DNA from: Thermoplasmatota archaeon
Lineage (GTDB): Archaea; Thermoplasmatota; Penumbrarchaeia; Penumbrarchaeales; Penumbrarchaeaceae
Assembly (NCBI GenBank): GCA_025457865.1
Contig: JALOTP010000029.1
Span: 1-46,605, forward strand
Reading direction: 5' to 3'
DNA: 46,605 bases
In this document: positions 15,423-22,946 of the stretch, piece after piece
Position numbering within the stretch: position 1 is the stretch's first letter
How the letters are laid out: each line of letters starts with the position of its first letter
Program-made: the position numbers and the translations under genes
The notes under the pieces: generated by a model
Told to the model about the DNA's origin: nothing
The model's database searches: none
What the model saw: only the letters and a program-made list of their open reading frames with translations

Positions 15423-15974
15423 ATGATGATGCAAAACGAACGGGATCATAGGACTAGGAAAATCCTGAGCGATTACATTCTGGAGAATCCGGGAGCCACG
15501 ATGAAGTTAATATCACAAGCCCTTAGGGTATCACCGGGAGCACTCCGATACCACCTCGACCACCTGATAAAGGAGGAAATCGTGATCTCGAAACGGGAGT
15601 TCGGGAGGAAGCGTTACTTCCCCTACCTGACCCCTTCCGCGAAGAGGCTCCCTGCCTCCAGGGACAGGATGATGACTAGGAACCACTCCAGGGTACTCTC
15701 TTTGATAGAGGGGAGCCCCGGGATTACACGAACCGAACTCAAGGAGAGATTGAACCTCACATCTAAGGGCTTGAGCTATATCCTTGACCGGATGAAGGGG
15801 TCGTATCTGATACGCGAGGAGAGGACTTCCTCCGGGCCTAGCTATCACCGCCTGTCGAAGGACGAGCTCTACAGAGAGGCTATGATGGTCCTCTCAAAGA
15901 AACTGGTCGATGGCGAAATCGATGAACGCACGTTCATCACCCTCAGGAAGGATATCAAAGAAAGGTTGGGATAG
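15423..15974 (+). CDS. Two-domain winged-helix transcriptional regulator
   Basis: A 183-residue protein with two wHTH domains: residues about 8-70 (TMKLISQALRVSPGALRYHL, DHLIKEEIVISKREFGRKRY) and about 85-148 (ITRTELKERLNLTSKGLSYI, LDRMKGSYLIREERTSSG). The C-terminus (LSKKLVDGEIDERTFITLRK) resembles the tail of the membrane protein encoded just before it. Three ATGs in a row mark the start; the first is used here. It lies 19 bases after the beta-helix gene. The pairing suggests a regulator that may contact the surface protein's tail or control its gene; that is inference. T-rich CTTTTTTCT after the gene (about 16044-16053) may terminate transcription. Confidence 0.82.
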   Translation: MMMQNERDHRTRKILSDYILENPGATMKLISQALRVSPGALRYHLDHLIKEEIVISKREFGRKRYFPYLTPSAKRLPASRDRMMTRNHSRVLSLIEGSPGITRTELKERLNLTSKGLSYILDRMKGSYLIREERTSSGPSYHRLSKDELYREAMMVLSKKLVDGEIDERTFITLRKDIKERLG

Positions 15975-16074
15975 AGAGGATTTGGAAATTGAACATCGTA
16001 AAGGACGATGGACAATATATGCCCAAAGATATAGGAGCATCTTCACTTTTTTCTAATTCATTTTACGGTTTACA

Positions 16075-16262
16075 GATCACACAGATTTGTCACCCTATTT
16101 AATAATTGAACCACATATCATTTATTGAAAAAAAAATTCCATATCCGGCTAGTTCAGGCATCACTTTTCTGTCCTCCATTGCTAACCATCCTTGTTTCTT
16201 TTCTCTTACCTCCGGATCTGAGACAGTATCCCTTTACCAACAGATTAATTTTCCTTTTCTGT
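16075..16262 (-). repeat. Degenerate repeat copy R4
   Basis: About 190 bases similar to R2 in the same order of blocks, with the exact 15-mer TTCCATATCCGGCTA shared with R3. The minus-strand frame reads the same protein as the 43-residue ORF but with three stops: SVGKGILSQIRR, EKRNKDG, QWRTEK. It lies between the HTH regulator and the downstream end of the gene at 16272-17201, outside the AT-rich island. No AT-rich gene follows it. An A-run at 16127-16136 gives a T-run on the minus strand that may end transcription of the 16272-17201 gene. Confidence 0.6.
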
Positions 16263-16271
16263 AGGAGGTTA

Positions 16272-17201
16272 TTATAGAACCTTCTTTGACCTTTTCCTGA
16301 TTACCTTTACAGAAGCCATTAAGATTAGTGCAACAACAAGGATGATGATCGACCCGGAGGCAATGACCAATGGACTTGTAACCATACCTTTGGGAGAGTT
16401 GCTTGTCTTTAGGGAGACGATGTAATAGCAGACACTTTGGTTCCCAGGATGGGACCCTTTTGCAGTGATGTCGATCTCTTCCGTATGCGCCATGCCAGAC
16501 CTCTGTTTAGCCCGAAGTGTCAGCACTATGAAAGAATCCTCATTTACTTTGATAACAGGTCCTTCTTTCATTTCAAGTTCTAAGCTAGAAGCACTAGAGA
16601 TACTGAGAGTGATGTTGTCATCGGTATTCCCCTCGTTTGTCAATGTCAGTTCGAACTTTCCCCAGGATCCAACTGGTTCCTTGATGGTAGGCTTGTCTGT
16701 ACATATTTTCAAGAAGCTATATGGATTAACTGTTATCAATGTTTTAACAGGGTCGATACTTCCTGCTTGAGATCCTGGTGAATACCTATATCTTCCAGAG
16801 ATGGTCAATGAGTAACCATCTCCCGCCGTGGTCCCTGGGGGAGCCCGTACTGCGACATCGATAGGCAGTTCGGTCGTTCTATAATCGAAAGTAAGAGCTT
16901 GAGTTACACTTGTAGGCCAACCTTCTGCTTCACCTGTAAGGTACACAAGGCAGTATTGATAGGGTGGAGTACCAGGAGGCATATCACAAAATGCTTTTCC
17001 CTTTAGATAGATCATTCCATCATCACCAGGCGCCACATCAACGGTAGCCTTAGGAGGCATCTCCAGTCTGATGTCAGGTTCCCTTGGAACATTTGTTGAT
17101 AGTGCCTCAGCCGAAAATTCGTCCTTCATACCCGTGATCAAACCTGAAAAAAGGATGGTTATTAGGAAAAGGACCGATAAGATCCTGATGGACACTTCCA
17201 T
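16272..17201 (-). CDS. Secreted Ig-like surface protein with C-terminal anchor
   Basis: A 309-residue exported protein. Signal peptide about 1-24 (ILSVLFLITILFSGLITGM), two beta-sandwich domains (about 45-155 and 160-265) of the CARDB/NEW3 style, the second with the typical GKFELTLTNEGNTDDNITLS, then one membrane span (about 277-300, SPLVIASGSIIILVVALILM) and a basic tail (KVIRKRSKKVL). Three or four cysteines (Cys72, Cys84 and later ones) may form external disulfides. It stands alone with its own promoter region. No enzymatic motif is visible; a structural or binding role at the cell surface is likely. Confidence 0.78.
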   Translation of the reverse strand: MEVSIRILSVLFLITILFSGLITGMKDEFSAEALSTNVPREPDIRLEMPPKATVDVAPGDDGMIYLKGKAFCDMPPGTPPYQYCLVYLTGEAEGWPTSVTQALTFDYRTTELPIDVAVRAPPGTTAGDGYSLTISGRYRYSPGSQAGSIDPVKTLITVNPYSFLKICTDKPTIKEPVGSWGKFELTLTNEGNTDDNITLSISSASSLELEMKEGPVIKVNEDSFIVLTLRAKQRSGMAHTEEIDITAKGSHPGNQSVCYYIVSLKTSNSPKGMVTSPLVIASGSIIILVVALILMASVKVIRKRSKKVL

Positions 17202-17357
17202 TGGGTCTCCTCCGGGATAGGGCTATTGGACCAAATATTGTATAGTAGCTATGGGTGGGGGAACATTAAATAACTTTTCTACCTAGAGATTTGAGGGGAC
17301 GAGGGAATTATATTTGGAAATTTATTTGCTTTTAATCAATATCAACTAAAGAATAAT

Positions 17358-17446
17358 CTCTCAATGATCCAATTATGCTTAGTTCGGGTCGTCCCACTAT
17401 CTGCGGCATAATCAATTAATATTGAATGGGCCGACCCGGATTCGCA
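17358..17446. repeat. tRNA-associated direct repeat, copy 1
   Basis: Nearly identical to 17486-17574, offset exactly 128 bases. It contains an inverted pair, CGGGTCGTCCCA at 17385-17396 and TGGGCCGACCCG at 17427-17438, around the shared loop core CTATCTGCGGCATAA. The right arm continues as TGGGCCGACCCGGATT, identical to the last 16 bases of the tRNA-Val gene at 17704. The unit can fold into a hairpin. The remaining sequence between 17202 and 17703 holds no gene, only these repeats and the promoter of the 16272-17201 gene. Confidence 0.75.
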
Positions 17447-17485
17447 AAAATGGTGATGAAAAAAAGAATTCATTCTCCATTTTCA

Positions 17486-17574
17486 CTCTCAACGATTTAA
17501 CTATGATCCCTTCGGGTCGTCCCACTATCTGCGGCATAAACAATTAATAACAAGTGGGCCGACCCGGACCCGCA
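17486..17574. repeat. tRNA-associated direct repeat, copy 2
   Basis: Second copy of the unit at 17358-17446. Left arm CGGGTCGTCCCAC at 17513-17525, right arm GTGGGCCGACCCG at 17554-17566, which pair at 12 of 13 positions. The right arm again reproduces the 3' end of the neighbouring tRNA, including the T before GGG. Confidence 0.75.
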
Positions 17575-17666
17575 GAAGCCGAAGGCTTCAAGGGCACGTG
17601 AAAATCGCAGCATCAATCTATACCTCATCACGATTTTTACAGTGTTTGAACTTTAATCTATGTGGA

Positions 17667-17714
17667 GGGTCGGCCCACGGAATTAATTAGAAAAAGAGTT
17701 TAGTGGGCCGACCC
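17667..17714. repeat. Hairpin formed by the tRNA-Val 3' end and an inverted copy
   Basis: GGGTCGGCCCAC at 17667-17678 is the exact reverse complement of GTGGGCCGACCC at 17703-17714, the acceptor end of the tRNA gene, with a 24-base AT-rich spacer containing AATTAATTA. This is the third and intact-tRNA member of the series at 17358 and 17486. On the tRNA strand it could act as a 3' processing or termination hairpin, or be part of an integration site. Confidence 0.65.
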
Positions 17715-17776
17715 GGATTTGAACCGGGGACCTCCGCGTTGTAAGCGCGACGTCATAACCCCTAGACCACCGGCCC
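17704..17776 (-). tRNA. tRNA-Val(UAC)
   Basis: The minus strand folds as a full cloverleaf: acceptor GGGCCGG/TCGGCCC, anticodon stem-loop TCGCG-CTTACAA-CGCGG with anticodon TAC (reads GUA, valine), and T arm CCCGG-TTCAAAT-CCGGG with a perfect stem. Discriminator base is A, and CCA is not encoded. No intron. Its 3' end is repeated twice in the adjoining 350 bases. Confidence 0.95.
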
Positions 17777-17915
17777 GATGTTTCGCTCTGCTGAGCGTGA
17801 GGCCTGAGCTGGTTAAAAACATTTCCCGGGACGTCTCGTTCATGGGGGTCATGAATGACCCGGTGAAACCTTCATTAACATGATGTTGTTACATCCCCCA
17901 AAGGATGTGACACAC

Positions 17916-18877
17916 ATGCCCTCAAAGAAGGTCAAGAAGATACTCGTCACGGGCTCTGCTGGACAGATAGGTTCCGAACTGGTCCCCTACCTCCGTAAGA
18001 AGTACGGGAACGACAACGTCATAGCGGGCATCAACAGGACCAAACCCCCCGCATACATATACGAGACCGGTCCGGTCGTGAATGTCAACATCAACGACAA
18101 GGATGACCTCTACAACGTAGTGGAGGAGCACGGCGTGGACACCATAATCAACCTCGCCGCCATCCTTTCGGCCACGGGGGAGAAGAACCCCTCCCTCTGC
18201 TGGGATGTCAACATGAACGGTACAACGTATTGGAATGCGCAAGGGAAAAACAGCTTACAAGGGTCCTCAACCCCTCATCCATAGCCGCTTTCGGACCCGA
18301 GACCCCCAGGGACAACACACCGCAGGAAACGGTCCTCAAACCCAGGACCATGTACGGCATCACCAAGGTAGCGGGCGAACTCCTCGGCGACTACTACTTC
18401 AGGAAGTTCGGCGTGGATGTAAGAGGTCTCAGGTATCCCGGAATAATCTCTTCGGAAACGCCGCCCGGCGGCGGCACCACCGATTATGCAGTTGCCATCT
18501 ATTACGAGGCCATCCAGAAAAAGAGGTACGAATGCTTCGTGAGGGAGGATACTGTCCTTCCGATGATGTACATGCCGGACGCCCTCAAGGCCTGCGTTGA
18601 CCTTCTGGAGGCGCCGGTGGAGAAGCTCGTACATCACAGCGACTTCAACGTCGGGTCCATGTCGTTCTCCGCAGGTGAGCTCGCATCCGAGATAAAGAAG
18701 CATATCCCCGAGCTCAAGGTAACCTACAAGCCCGACTTCAGGCAGGCGATAGCCGATTCCTGGCCCAAGTCCCTGGATGACAATGCCGCAAGGAAGGAAT
18801 GGGGATGGAAGCCGTCCCACAACATATCCTCCATGACCAAGGATATGATAGAGAAGCTCTCAAAGAAGCTGCTCTGA
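17916..18877 (+). pseudogene. L-threonine 3-dehydrogenase (short-chain/epimerase type), frameshifted
   Basis: Together the two frames encode an NAD-dependent threonine dehydrogenase of the SDR-extended type known from Thermoplasma. Frame 1 from ATG 17916 (after GGATGTGA) has the Rossmann motif LVTGSAGQIGSEL and runs to NMNGT; frame 2 continues LECAREKQLTRVLNPSSIAA, the catalytic MYGITKVAGELLGDYYFRKF (Tyr and Lys) and VLPMMYMPDALKA. The shift lies near 18221-18230 (GGTACAACGTATTGG), where the family expects NGT-Y-NVLE; the gap there is consistent with loss of one base net of whole codons. All other regions look intact, so this is a fresh mutation, a sequencing error or, less likely, programmed frameshifting. 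Reaction: threonine to 2-amino-3-ketobutyrate. Confidence 0.85.
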
Positions 18878-19015
18878 AAGAACACTATTCACCAAATGAT
18901 GCCTTTTCACAGTGGAGCATCTTAGATGGGATACCCCATTAATATCCCTTAATTTTATTTAAATCGTAAATGGACGACAGAAGATTATTATAATCGATAC
19001 TGGGATGTTTCGATA

Positions 19016-19027
19016 TAGGTATATAAA
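19016..19027 (+). promoter_or_regulatory. TATA box of the chorismate operon
   Basis: AGGTATATAAAG is a near-consensus archaeal TATA box. Transcription about 25 bases downstream would start only a few bases before the ATG at 19051, giving an almost leaderless mRNA for the first gene of the aro operon. No other promoter-like gap exists before 27216. Between 18878 and 19015 nothing else is seen. Confidence 0.55.
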
Positions 19028-19050
19028 GGACCTAGTAAGGGGGTTCTCTC

Positions 19051-19587
19051 ATGACCGCGACAGAAAAAACGGGGGATGCAGCTCAAAAGAAGGTCGAAAA
19101 GGCAGCAGCTCAGTTCTCCCAGGACAGATATCTGACAAGGATGCTAAAAGGGATGGCTCTGCCCCTCCTCTACACCATCGTTTCCGTGCTAATGCTGAGG
19201 AAATATTCCCTTGAATATCCCAGCTATTACGATTACGAAGTCCTCTTCATAGCTTTGGGGGTTGGCCTGGGGTTCCTGGCTATCACGGGCTTGACGCTCT
19301 ATAATGTGCTCAGGGCAAAGAAGAACGCAAAACAGGGCGTGAGATTGGAGACCAAGATGATCATAGCCGTTTACCTCCCTATAATGTTCATCGTCCTCGT
19401 CATAGCGCTCTTCTTCGGGCTTTCCCAGGCCTGGCAGTTCAGCATCGGGTTCTTTGCGACGACACTTCTACCACCACTTATCGTACTTATCACAGAGGTC
19501 ACATCGAAGGGGCATTTCTTCGTGAGGGAGTACGAGAGACCATCGAAGATGAGGTACCTTCTCCTTGTCAGCAACGCGGCGGGGTGA
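19051..19587 (+). CDS. Four-span membrane protein of unknown function
   Basis: A 178-residue protein; not recognised. A charged N-terminus of about 30 residues precedes four membrane spans (about 34-50, 62-86 IALGVGLGFLAITGLTLYNV, 104-126 AVYLPIMFIVLVIALFFGL, 130-150 FSIGFFATTLLPPLIVLITE). It is the first gene after the TATA box and aroC begins 21 bases after its stop, so it belongs to the aromatic operon by position. It could be a small transporter or an accessory protein; nothing indicates which. Confidence 0.7.
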   Translation: MTATEKTGDAAQKKVEKAAAQFSQDRYLTRMLKGMALPLLYTIVSVLMLRKYSLEYPSYYDYEVLFIALGVGLGFLAITGLTLYNVLRAKKNAKQGVRLETKMIIAVYLPIMFIVLVIALFFGLSQAWQFSIGFFATTLLPPLIVLITEVTSKGHFFVREYERPSKMRYLLLVSNAAG

Positions 19588-19608
19588 GGTGCCCTGACAG
19601 GAAATACT

Positions 19609-20661
19609 ATGGGCCAGCTCTTCAAGGTCACTACCTGGGGGGAGTCCCATGGGGATTCCATCGGCTGCGTCATAGACGGCTGCCCTGCGGGATTGAAGGT
19701 CGGACATGACGACATCAGGCAAGAGCTCGATCGCGATGTCCCCTTCCCTCTTCTCACGAGAAGGGTCGAGGAAAACTCCTTTCAGGTCCTCTCAGGGATC
19801 TTCGAGGGGGAAACGATAGGGACCCCAATTTCCATCATCGTAAGGAACTCGAACGTGGAGAGCGATAAGTACCTCAAGATACGGAACAGGCCCAGACCCG
19901 GACATGCGGACCTGACATACAGGCAGAAGTACGGCCATGTGGACTGGAGGGGAGGGTCCCGCGCCAGCGGGAGGACCTGGATATCCGTGATCGCCGCCGG
20001 TGCCATAGCCCGTAAACTTTGTATTCTTAAGGGCATCACGGTCAGTAGCAGGATCCTAGAGCTTGCAGGGACCAAGGTAACAGAAGAGAACCTTCGGTCC
20101 GAGGTCAAGAAGCTCGCTGACCTCTCCAAGGTGGACAACGATGCGACCGGCGGGGTCTTCGAAGTGTCCATCAGCAATCTTCCTGCAGGACTGGGAGCCC
20201 CTCACTTCAACAGGTTCCATGCTGACCTTGGCCATGCCATCCTCAGCGTTCCGGGCATCAAGTCGTTCGAGCTCGGTTCCTCCAAGGAAGCAGCGACGAT
20301 GAAGGCCACTGAGTTCAACGATGCGTTCCAGGTCAGTGGCGGGAAGGTGGTCACCACCACCAACCGTGCCGGAGGCGTGCTGGGCGGCATAACGTTCGGT
20401 GCCCCCGTCGTTTTCAGGGCGGTGGTGAAGCCCACCCCTTCCGTCCTTGCCGTCCAGAGGACCGTGGACCTCCTGAAGATGGAGAACTCCACCATTTCGA
20501 CCGATGGCCGGTTCGATGCGAACTACACTCCAAGGGTCCTCGTCCTTGCAGAGGCCCTCTCCGCAATGGTAACGGTGGACCACATGATGATATCGGGACA
20601 TCTGAACCACGATTCCCTGATACCCGCCTCGGAGAGGCTGAGATATGATGCGGAGAAATGA
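19609..20661 (+). CDS. aroC: Chorismate synthase
   Basis: A 350-residue FMN-dependent enzyme that turns EPSP into chorismate, the last step of the shikimate pathway. Recognisable are the N-terminus GQLFKVTTWGESHGDSIGCV, RPRPGHADLTYRQKYG, RGGSRASGRTW and SNLPAGLGAPHFNRFHADLG. Two signatures deviate from the usual form: SGRTW stands where SARET is normal, and STDGRFDANYTPR where GRHDPC is common, so the protein is somewhat divergent though full length. The stop overlaps a possible start of the next gene (ATGA), as in other junctions of this operon. Confidence 0.92.
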   Translation: MGQLFKVTTWGESHGDSIGCVIDGCPAGLKVGHDDIRQELDRDVPFPLLTRRVEENSFQVLSGIFEGETIGTPISIIVRNSNVESDKYLKIRNRPRPGHADLTYRQKYGHVDWRGGSRASGRTWISVIAAGAIARKLCILKGITVSSRILELAGTKVTEENLRSEVKKLADLSKVDNDATGGVFEVSISNLPAGLGAPHFNRFHADLGHAILSVPGIKSFELGSSKEAATMKATEFNDAFQVSGGKVVTTTNRAGGVLGGITFGAPVVFRAVVKPTPSVLAVQRTVDLLKMENSTISTDGRFDANYTPRVLVLAEALSAMVTVDHMMISGHLNHDSLIPASERLRYDAEK

Positions 20662-20678
20662 AACTTAGGAGCGAGAAC

Positions 20679-21998
20679 ATGGACTTAAAGGCATACATGC
20701 TGAGGAAGTACCCGGGCATCCTCCGGTATGCCAACAGCGACAGGATGGTCCTCAAGCGGTTGAGGAAGACCGTCTCCTACGCAACGAAGAGCGATCTATA
20801 CAGAAATAAATTGAAGCAGGCCGGTGTCGTTCCCGGAAGGATCAGGAGCCTTCAGGATTTCAAGAGGATGGTCCCGACCACCACAAGGGAGGAGATCGTC
20901 AAAGCGGGACCCTACGGAATGCTCGCCGTCAGGCCTGGCGAAAAATGCCTGATCTATTCCCAGACCTCGGGGACCACCGGGGGCCACGTCCCTCTATGGG
21001 TCACCAAGGATGAGATAGAACGGAGCGTGGGATTGGCCACTTCCCTGCCTGTCTTTCAGAACCTCATGAGCTCAAGCGATATCGTTGCCCTGTGCTACCC
21101 CTACACCAGGACGCTGGCAGGCAGGATGGCGGACATGATAAACCAGCGGAGGGGAGCTACAATAATACCGATGGGCACAAGGAACAACATGTATCCCCCT
21201 GAAGAGGTCGTAGATACCATATTGAGGCTCAGACCGACCATCCTAGGCTCCGTTGCAACGGATGCGTTCTCATACGCCAACATCCTAATGGACAGGGGGA
21301 TAGACCCCACTTCGCTCGGGATCAAGCTCATCGTCTCCGGTGCGGAGCCCCTGTCGAGCAACAGGGCCAAGGTCCTGGGGAAGGTCTTCGGGTGCAAGGC
21401 GCTCTCACTGCTGGGGCAGAACGAGGTCGGGGTCGCCATCCCCTGCGAGCACAATGTCCTCCACCTTCCATCCTTCGCCATGTTCACCGAGGTCTACAAC
21501 GATGATGGGACCGAGGCGGCCCCCGGTGAGAGGGGTTATTCAGTTGTCACCCCGACCTGGCGTGAAGCTCAGCCCATCCTCAGGTACGTAACCGGAGATG
21601 TCATCAGACTGCATGAGGACCCGTGCCCGTGCGGTCTCCCCCTCCCTACCATGGAGATACTGGGAAGGAAGATAACACAGCTGAGGATAGGCGGACGGAA
21701 ATACTTCCCCATAGAGCTCGAGGACATACTTTACCGCTCGTACATCAACGGACCATGGTACAAGATGGTCCTTGAAAGTGGTGGACTGCACGTCTCCATC
21801 GAGCATAGGGGGAAGGATAGGGACAGGACCATGGAGGAAGTGTCAGCAAACCTCAAGAAGGAGCTTGGGACCGATGTCACCGTTGAGATACTACCCCCGG
21901 GGTCGCTCTATGATTACAAAGGGGTCAGACCAGGCAAGGCCCTCTCACGGATAGTGGACAGGACCTCGGGCAAGGACCAGCTCATAGAGGGGGCCTGA
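20679..21998 (+). CDS. PaaK-like phenylacetate-CoA ligase family protein
   Basis: About 439 residues of the ANL adenylating superfamily, PaaK branch. The ATP loop is LIYSQTSGTTGGHVPLWVTK, the middle has IKLIVSGAEPLSSN and SLLGQNEVG, and the C-terminal lid has EILGRKITQLRIGGRKYFPI. Members activate aryl acids to CoA thioesters. AGGAG seven bases before ATG 20679 favours that start; ATG 20658 overlaps the aroC stop and is an alternative. Its place between aroC and a UbiA gene suggests an aromatic acid derived from chorismate as substrate, but this is inference. Confidence 0.82.
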   Translation: MDLKAYMLRKYPGILRYANSDRMVLKRLRKTVSYATKSDLYRNKLKQAGVVPGRIRSLQDFKRMVPTTTREEIVKAGPYGMLAVRPGEKCLIYSQTSGTTGGHVPLWVTKDEIERSVGLATSLPVFQNLMSSSDIVALCYPYTRTLAGRMADMINQRRGATIIPMGTRNNMYPPEEVVDTILRLRPTILGSVATDAFSYANILMDRGIDPTSLGIKLIVSGAEPLSSNRAKVLGKVFGCKALSLLGQNEVGVAIPCEHNVLHLPSFAMFTEVYNDDGTEAAPGERGYSVVTPTWREAQPILRYVTGDVIRLHEDPCPCGLPLPTMEILGRKITQLRIGGRKYFPIELEDILYRSYINGPWYKMVLESGGLHVSIEHRGKDRDRTMEEVSANLKKELGTDVTVEILPPGSLYDYKGVRPGKALSRIVDRTSGKDQLIEGA

Positions 21999-22001
21999 AG
22001 G

Positions 22002-22928
22002 ATGAACGAGAGGTTGGGCCGGGTCCTCAGGCTCATTCGGGGCCATTTCACATTGATGCGCCCCGTACAGCTCCTATGGTTCGATATATTCATAGGGTTT
22101 TCGAGCTACGTTGTCCTTGCCGATCAACTTCCCAAGGCCCATTTCCTGCTCTTCATACTCACATCGCTCCTTGCCGATGCTGGAGCATGCACCATAAACG
22201 ATTACGGTGATGTCAGGTCCGACAGCATCAGTACGGAGGGTTCGAGGAAGTTCCGCCCTCTCTGCACGGGGCTCGTTAACAAAAAGGCCGCAAAGGTACA
22301 GGCCTTCGTCTTCTTCGGTCTGAGCCTTGTCCTGGCCTTTTACCTTGACATATATCTGTTCCTTTTCGCGCTTGCCCTCGTCATCTTATCTCACCAGTAT
22401 TCCCTGGGCCCTTTGAAGATGAACGGCAGGCCCTTCGTCTCACAGCTCTTCTGGGTCCTGTTTGCCGTACTCTATTACGGGGCCATATCCGCCTACCTGG
22501 TGAGGTATGAGGGGATACCGAAGGAGAACATCATAAATGGGCTCTACTTCCTTGCGGTACTGGTCCTCTTCCTAGGCATAGCAGAGACCCTTGCGAAGGA
22601 CATGAGGGACCTGGAGAACGACGGGGCATCCGGCAAGAGGACGACCTCGGTGTTCATCGGGAACAAGAACGCTGCTGTCGCCTCCTTCTTCTTCTCCATG
22701 GCCGGTATATCGCTCTGGGCCTACCCGTACTTCTTCATCAACGACACACATACCCTATTACGTGGGCTCATGCTCCTCATATTCGCCTCCTGGACCGCGG
22801 TCTGTCTCTTTCTGTCCATTTCCCTCTTCAGAAAGTACACCAAATCACGTGCAAGGGAGCTCCATATCAGTTACCTGCTGACGCTTACCTCGATACTTGC
22901 CATAACTTTCGTGGCAGGAGTTGCATGA
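22002..22928 (+). CDS. UbiA-family prenyltransferase
   Basis: A 308-residue membrane enzyme with about eight spans. The two Asp-rich Mg-prenyl-diphosphate motifs are present: TINDYGDVRSDSIS (NDxxDxxxD, about 63-72) and LAKDMRDLENDGASGKRTTS (DxxxD form, about 200-215). UbiA proteins attach isoprenoid chains to aromatic rings, to glyceryl-phosphate lipids, or to heme and chlorin. The stop of the ligase is three bases upstream and ADTH synthase follows by 18 bases. Co-location with chorismate genes and an aryl-CoA ligase favours an aromatic acceptor over lipid, though archaeal lipid synthesis (DGGGP synthase type) cannot be excluded. Confidence 0.85.
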   Translation: MNERLGRVLRLIRGHFTLMRPVQLLWFDIFIGFSSYVVLADQLPKAHFLLFILTSLLADAGACTINDYGDVRSDSISTEGSRKFRPLCTGLVNKKAAKVQAFVFFGLSLVLAFYLDIYLFLFALALVILSHQYSLGPLKMNGRPFVSQLFWVLFAVLYYGAISAYLVRYEGIPKENIINGLYFLAVLVLFLGIAETLAKDMRDLENDGASGKRTTSVFIGNKNAAVASFFFSMAGISLWAYPYFFINDTHTLLRGLMLLIFASWTAVCLFLSISLFRKYTKSRARELHISYLLTLTSILAITFVAGVA

Positions 22929-22946
22929 CAGGATAGGTGATCTGAA

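Noticed and set aside
17358..17574. Possible CRISPR array
   Set aside because: Only two repeat copies, 89 bases long with a single 39-base gap, each an imperfect hairpin matching the tRNA end. No cas genes are near.
18215..18290. Programmed frameshift in threonine dehydrogenase
   Set aside because: No slippery heptamer or downstream pairing element is evident at the junction, so mutation or sequencing error is more likely. It is kept as a finding only because reads could decide.
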